From an uncultured Campylobacter sp. (GTDB lineage Bacteria > Campylobacterota > Campylobacteria > Campylobacterales > Campylobacteraceae), in NCBI RefSeq assembly GCF_963526985.1, contig NZ_CAURPW010000005.1, forward strand, positions 62,001 through 126,000: a DNA stretch of 64,000 bases. Reading direction: 5' to 3'. The position numbers were made by a program, and so were the translations under genes. This document shows, piece after piece, positions 60,709-64,000 of this stretch (position 1 is its first letter; every line of letters begins with the position of its first letter). A model generated the notes under the pieces. It was not told where the DNA came from. It worked only from the letters and a program-made list of their open reading frames with translations, and did not search any database.

Positions 60709-61158
60709 ATGACCAAAAATCAAGACCTCTATAGAAAGCAGCTTCTAACGATCATTCATACCGATCCTCTCTACAAAGAGATCAAACGCAACGAGGCGTG
60801 GCAAGACTGGCTACAGCTACGCTTTGGGGTAAAAAGTAGCAAGGAGCTAAGCATAAATGAGCTAAACACGGCCGTAAATATCCTGCGCGGTAAGTGCGAG
60901 GATAGACTAAATTTTACGCCGGACTACGCAGGTCGCAACCTAGCAAAACCCGATAAAATCACGCAAAAACAGATAAAAAAGATTGAAATTTTGATAAACG
61001 AACTAGGCTGGGACGAGGCGGCAAGGCTTAGATTTTCTTATAGACAAACGGGCTGCCTGGTGCCTAAGATATACGCGCTTGATAAAAAACGAGCGAACAA
61101 GATAATCACCGGGCTTGAGGCCGTAATCAAAACAAAGAGAGCTAAAGCTCGAGGCTGA
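60709..61158 (+). CDS. gemA: GemA-like (Mu gp16, DUF1018) regulator
   Basis: 149 aa. LLTIIHTDPLYKEIKRN, the block RFGVKSSKELSINELNTAVN, then KITQKQIKKIEILINELGWD and QTGCLVPKIYALDKKRANKI match DUF1018/GemA, a Mu early protein that alters host gene expression. It begins two bases after the YopX stop. Confidence 0.83.
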   Translation: MTKNQDLYRKQLLTIIHTDPLYKEIKRNEAWQDWLQLRFGVKSSKELSINELNTAVNILRGKCEDRLNFTPDYAGRNLAKPDKITQKQIKKIEILINELGWDEAARLRFSYRQTGCLVPKIYALDKKRANKIITGLEAVIKTKRAKARG

Positions 61159-61203
61159 TATACTGGGAAAATTTTAAAATATGCGCTAAAATCTTACCCA
61201 AAA

Positions 61204-61316
61204 TATAAATTTATAGCGCAACAATTCGCCAAGACCGAAAGTCTTGGTGTGCTTTAGGTGGGTGCAGGGGCACGGCTCCCGCCCGCAAAGGGCGACTTTG
61301 TTGCCCTGCGGAGTAA
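61204..61316 (+). ncRNA. Structured leader or small RNA before the zinc-ribbon gene
   Basis: A TATAAA box at 61204-61209 would start RNA near 61216. GCAACAA (61218-61224) pairs with TTGTTGC (61298-61304) and closes a multibranch region. It contains a perfect 7-bp hairpin CCAAGAC/GTCTTGG (61229-61235, 61241-61247; loop CGAAA), then GGGTGC...CCCGCCC and CGCCC/GGGCG-type GC-rich stems. The zinc-ribbon ATG is at 61320 with GCGGAG in front, so it may be a 5' untranslated structure or a separate RNA. Confidence 0.45.
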
Positions 61317-61319
61317 AAA

Positions 61320-61511
61320 ATGTTTTGTCCGTATTGCGGAAACGAAAAAACAAGAGTCGGCGCTACCGTAAAAGGGCTTGAAACCGTGCGTTTTAGAAAG
61401 TGCGCCAAATGCGGCAGGACTTGGACTACAATTGAGACTATCAAGCCAAATGACGAATACTTACAAAAATTTATAGAGGCACGTGATGAGCATAGAAATC
61501 AAAGGGCTTGA
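61320..61511 (+). CDS. Zinc-ribbon protein
   Basis: 63 aa. MFCPYCGNEKTRVGATVKGL, then RFRKCAKCGRTWTTIETI: a four-cysteine ribbon of the NrdR N-terminal kind, without the ATP-cone. Position before gpG is where Mu-like phages may carry regulators, and Mu itself has a zinc-finger RNA-binding protein (Com). The stop codon lies inside the gpG gene, with an overlap of about 26 bases. Confidence 0.72.
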   Translation: MFCPYCGNEKTRVGATVKGLETVRFRKCAKCGRTWTTIETIKPNDEYLQKFIEARDEHRNQRA

Positions 61512-62070
61512 TGAGATCATAAGCAAGCTTGACAAGCTTCAAGGTGGCAACGCTCTATCAAAAAGCACGTTTGATGGTATCGGCAATATGATTGCAAACT
61601 CTATCGAAAACGCCTTTGAAGATGAGAAAAGCCCTTTTGGGGAGAAGTGGAAACCGCTATCAGCCACCACAGTGTTTAGTGAGTTTGGTGGTGGTGGGCT
61701 AAAAGGCATAAAAAGTGGCACACAGGATGCATATACCAAAAACGGCAAACACCAGCGTAAAAGATTTTTAGATAAATTTGGAGCTGGTGGCACAAGAAAG
61801 ATATTGCAGCAAAAAGGAAATTTAGCGCATAACTGGCACATAAACGCCACAAAAACAAGCGTCACGGTCTCAAACAATAGCTCGGCTGATGGATACCCAT
61901 ACGGACTCACACATCAGTTTGGCACAAATAAAGCTGGCAAACACAAAAATGTCCATATCCCAGCACGTCCATTTTTGCCAGTAGATAGTAATGGCGAGTT
62001 AGAGCCAAATTTAAAGGAAAACATCAAAAGCTTTTTGAATGATGAGATAGCGAAGATGATAAAAAGCTAA
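61486..62070 (+). CDS. Virion morphogenesis protein (Mu gpG/tail-completion type)
   Basis: 194 aa from the ATG at 61486 (GTG three bases earlier is possible). SIEIKGLDEIISKLDKLQGG, GEKWKPLSATTVFSEFGGGG, YGLTHQFGTNKAGKHKNVHI and PARPFLPVDSNGEL are hallmarks of the phage virion morphogenesis family. Needed for joining tail and head. It is the last rightward gene before the strand switch. Confidence 0.85.
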   Translation: MSIEIKGLDEIISKLDKLQGGNALSKSTFDGIGNMIANSIENAFEDEKSPFGEKWKPLSATTVFSEFGGGGLKGIKSGTQDAYTKNGKHQRKRFLDKFGAGGTRKILQQKGNLAHNWHINATKTSVTVSNNSSADGYPYGLTHQFGTNKAGKHKNVHIPARPFLPVDSNGELEPNLKENIKSFLNDEIAKMIKS

Positions 62071-62075
62071 ATTTG

Positions 62076-62084
62076 TGGTATAAT
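62076..62084 (+). promoter_or_regulatory. Extended -10 promoter of the structured RNA
   Basis: TGGTATAAT, a perfect TGN-TATAAT extended -10, five bases after the gpG stop codon. Predicted start 62091-62095, exactly where the folded RNA begins. Confidence 0.7.
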
Positions 62085-62094
62085 GATAATTAAA

Positions 62095-62186
62095 GAGATG
62101 GTTGATGCCGAGAATGTAGTATTCGGCACTCCCCCGCTCTTGGCGGGTGTGGGTGGTATTGCAGGTGCAACTCCTGTCGCCATCTC
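62095..62186 (+). ncRNA. Compact tRNA-like structured RNA
   Basis: GAGATGG (62095-62101) pairs with CCATCTC (62180-62186) and closes three hairpins: TGCCGA/TCGGCA (62106-62111, 62123-62128; 11-base loop), CCCGC/GCGGG (62133-62137, 62143-62147) and GCAGG/CCTGT (62161-62165, 62173-62177) with a 7-base loop TGCAACT. The last resembles a tRNA T-arm, and the 7-bp closing stem an acceptor, but no CCA follows and the other arms do not fit a normal tRNA. It ends one base before the stop codon of the opposing MuF gene. A phage-encoded regulatory RNA or tRNA mimic is the best reading. Confidence 0.6.
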
Positions 62187-63413
62187 TTATTTGTTTATGA
62201 TTTTTGCTTTTTTAAACTCTATGACATCGACTTTTCCAGCCGTTACCATATAATTTGTAGTTCCAAATTTTTTTAATTTGTGATTTATATTTACAGCCAC
62301 TTTATTCATCTTCGTCTTATCCGTTTTGTCTTCAAACCAAAAAATGATACTATTATTTTTTTCATCTACGCTTACTGGTGTATCATCGTCAGCTAGAATT
62401 TTAACTATTTGCCTTATTTCATCTATGCCCAAGGCTTGACCAAACTGCCCTTTTCTTTCGGGTCTGATATGTAAAATGCCGCGTTTGTCTCCCGCTATGT
62501 GCCTCTCTTCAACTACGGTTTTTAAAATTTCACTCGTCTTTTGGGCTATGAGCGGGCTTAGTAAGCCAACCTGAAAAGCCTGTATTGGAGCACTTTTGTT
62601 TTTTTTGATCAGCAGTTCATCTACTGCTTCGTTGAGGCTTTTCTCCCACACATACAAATTCCTCTGACGCTCGTAATCTTGCAAGTCATCTTTTACGATC
62701 TGCTTTAATACACCGCTTAAATTTGCCACCTTTTGATCTAGCACAGCTTCTAAACTTTCGCTGCTTTTGCCCGGATTATACGCCCAGTCCTTGCTTGCTA
62801 TGCTCCCTGGCGCACTTTGGCTTATCTTGTAACCCTTTTGCTTGATCTCATATTCGCTTACCACCTGCACTTTGCACCGACATCCCCAGTCGTTTGGCGG
62901 GTAATTTTTCTGCCAAAATTTATGCGTCTTTGGTAGTATGAGCCCATGCAGCTTCGCGTGAGATGCCCTTGTGCGCCGATCAAGTATGGCTACATATCTA
63001 AAATACTCAAATGGTGAGCTCATCTGGCTTTCATACCTTGCGCGCGCAAAGCTTACCCTCATATTTGTTTCAAATATCCTTTTTAGCCTACGAGAGCCCA
63101 CATAAATTTGTTTTGCCTCTCCGGTCTGCGGGTTTGTTACACTTACGTCTCCTAGCCAGCCCTTTTTTGCTAGCACGGGCTTAATGTTTTCTTGCCAAGC
63201 TTCAAAGCTCTGACCCTTTTTGTATGCATCTTCAAGGCTTGATTGAATGTCGTTTAGCAGATCTATTTTGGTGATCTTTGCAACTGTAAAAACTCTTGTG
63301 TGTGTTTCATGCATGATCTCATCATAGTCAAAGTGAAGCTCGGGTTTTCTTGCTCTTAACGCAGCTAGCGCGTTTATAGGCTCATCAAAAAATGAAATTT
63401 TAATAGGGCTCAT
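62187..63413 (-). CDS. Phage head morphogenesis protein (MuF/gp30 type)
   Basis: 408 aa. The MuF minor-head domain is at about 90-200: NMRVSFARARYESQMSS, RYVAILDRRTRASHAKLHGL and KNYPPNDWGCRCKVQVVSEY, the Cys-containing signature of the family. The C-terminal part (LNEAVDELLIKKNKSAPIQA, IKILADDDTPVSVDEKNNSI) looks like an extra domain, possibly a toxin-like or phage-barnase-EndoU-type end as some MuF proteins have; it contains VEERHIAGDKRGILHI. Overlaps the portal gene by four bases. Confidence 0.85.
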   Translation of the reverse strand: MSPIKISFFDEPINALAALRARKPELHFDYDEIMHETHTRVFTVAKITKIDLLNDIQSSLEDAYKKGQSFEAWQENIKPVLAKKGWLGDVSVTNPQTGEAKQIYVGSRRLKRIFETNMRVSFARARYESQMSSPFEYFRYVAILDRRTRASHAKLHGLILPKTHKFWQKNYPPNDWGCRCKVQVVSEYEIKQKGYKISQSAPGSIASKDWAYNPGKSSESLEAVLDQKVANLSGVLKQIVKDDLQDYERQRNLYVWEKSLNEAVDELLIKKNKSAPIQAFQVGLLSPLIAQKTSEILKTVVEERHIAGDKRGILHIRPERKGQFGQALGIDEIRQIVKILADDDTPVSVDEKNNSIIFWFEDKTDKTKMNKVAVNINHKLKKFGTTNYMVTAGKVDVIEFKKAKIINK

Positions 63414-64000
63414 TCATCGCTTCCATAAATCTGGGCATTTGCAATAGCTCTCATCATCACATATTCAAGCATATTGGTGTCTAAGTTTTGATACATATCG
63501 CCAAGTCTTTTAAAGGCTTCTTCGTAGCTACTGCTATCTTTTAAAAGCGTATTTAATGAGCTTTCAACAGCTTTTAAAATCTCTTTGTCTGCTTTATTGA
63601 ATTGGCTAGACGATAGTGTTGCATCGATGTTATCGAGTGGTAGATTTAAAGCTTTTGCGTTTTTGTCTTGCCCGCTTTGTTTAGAATTGTCGCTTGCTGG
63701 CTCATTTTGCTCACTTTTTAGTTTTAGCCCCTTGATTTTAAAGGTCGTCTCCATAAACTCCACTGGGATCTCATATCCCATATTTGTGATCTTTTCATAT
63801 ACGGCTGATAAGGCTTCTTCATCGGCTTCAAGATTTGCATCGAGCATAAATTTAAATGGCTTGACGTTTGCAAAATTTAACACCAAAATTTCATTTATCA
63901 GCTCATATATGCTTGCACCTATCAGCATCGCATCAAAGCGTAGGATGTCTTGTCTTACTTCATTGTGTATCTTGCCAAGAGCTTGCGTGCCGTTTGCTTG
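63410..64000 (-). CDS. Phage portal protein (Mu gp29, DUF935), 5' part outside window
   Basis: The frame is open to the window edge (QANGTQALGKIHNEVRQDIL precedes the first Met at 63928), so only the C-terminal 196 residues are seen. IPVEFMETTFKIKGLKL and DAMLIGASIYELINEILVLN match the end of DUF935 portal proteins, followed by a helical tail (KADKEILKAVESSLNTLLKD). It forms the DNA entry ring of the capsid and is coupled to MuF. Confidence 0.85.
   Translation of the reverse strand, partial: QANGTQALGKIHNEVRQDILRFDAMLIGASIYELINEILVLNFANVKPFKFMLDANLEADEEALSAVYEKITNMGYEIPVEFMETTFKIKGLKLKSEQNEPASDNSKQSGQDKNAKALNLPLDNIDATLSSSQFNKADKEILKAVESSLNTLLKDSSSYEEAFKRLGDMYQNLDTNMLEYVMMRAIANAQIYGSDE

Larger units (their letters stand above)
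50606..64000. mobile_element. Mu-like prophage, left part; continues past the window
   Basis: Recognised by the order S24 repressor (minus), Ner-like protein, MuA-type transposase, MuB-type ATPase, Gam, GemA, gpG, MuF and portal protein. A PD-(D/E)XK gene is attached to the repressor at the left end. Early genes run rightward and the head genes MuF/portal run leftward, unlike phage Mu. The left border is inferred from repeats at 50606-50750; the 5-base target duplication cannot be confirmed without the right end. Confidence 0.9.

Noticed and set aside
62095..62186. Ordinary tRNA gene
   Set aside because: T-arm and acceptor-like stems fit, but the D-arm is a 6-bp stem with an 11-base loop, loop position 55 is G, and no CCA follows although the tRNA-Leu here encodes one.
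1..64000. CRISPR array, rRNA genes, retron or diversity-generating retroelement
   Set aside because: No regularly spaced direct repeats of 25-40 bp, no rRNA-like sequence and no reverse transcriptase motif were seen.

Overview
The window reads as a chromosome segment of an epsilonproteobacterium, most likely an oral-type Campylobacter of moderate GC (showae/rectus/curvus/concisus-like; the species cannot be fixed from this alone). The reasons are gene order and content: pckA-pycB followed by two NSS symporters and an isolated atpE; pnp with lptD and purD; guaA near uvrC; and dnaJ-racR-racS-recR. All are blocks I know from C. jejuni. AAATTTA-rich spacers and TATAAT boxes preceded by T-rich DNA also fit.

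Layout. 1-14.9 kb is core: the 3' part of waaF, a CAP-domain lipoprotein, pckA/pycB, a helical-repeat protein, a DUF4139 protein, a TRAP transporter (DctQM), two tandem NSS symporters, atpE and tRNA-Leu(GAG). 14,947-20,795 is a 5.8-kb integrative and probably mobilizable element inserted at the 3' end of that tRNA gene. It carries a tyrosine integrase, a 39-aa coupled ORF, an HUH Rep-like protein, a coiled-coil protein, an oriT-like palindrome and a MobV-like relaxase, followed by 0.8 kb of strongly palindromic non-coding DNA. A decayed integrase fragment lies just beyond it. 21.7-32.2 kb is core again: Usp, pnp, a phosphoribosyltransferase, lptD, RDD, purD, hemD, a PIN/NYN-like protein and a bicupin.

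32.3-36.8 kb is an AT-rich restriction-modification-like island with an unusual make-up: a gamma-class NPPY methyltransferase, an SPPY methyltransferase, two proteins sharing a KWG...RIYFN motif, a LAGLIDADG-like protein lacking the catalytic acids, and a PD-(D/E)XK protein. A decayed tail of a second SPPY methyltransferase shows that the methyltransferase/KWG pair was once duplicated. 36.9-42.4 kb is guaA, nhaD, a small lipoprotein, a DUF721-like protein and uvrC. 42.6-46.1 kb is a small accessory locus bracketed by a partial duplication of a Sel1-repeat gene, and 46.5-50.3 kb is dnaJ-racRS-recR.

From about 50.6 kb to the window end is the left part of a Mu-like prophage. It has candidate transposase-binding end repeats, a PD-(D/E)XK cargo gene, an S24 repressor, a consensus early promoter, Ner-like, MuA and MuB proteins, and an early region that includes Gam, YopX and GemA. 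A zinc-ribbon protein, gpG, and head genes (MuF and portal) on the opposite strand follow. Two compact structured RNAs, at least one with its own extended -10 promoter, flank the zinc-ribbon/gpG pair. These RNAs, the restriction island and the tRNA-Leu element are the parts that look least described.
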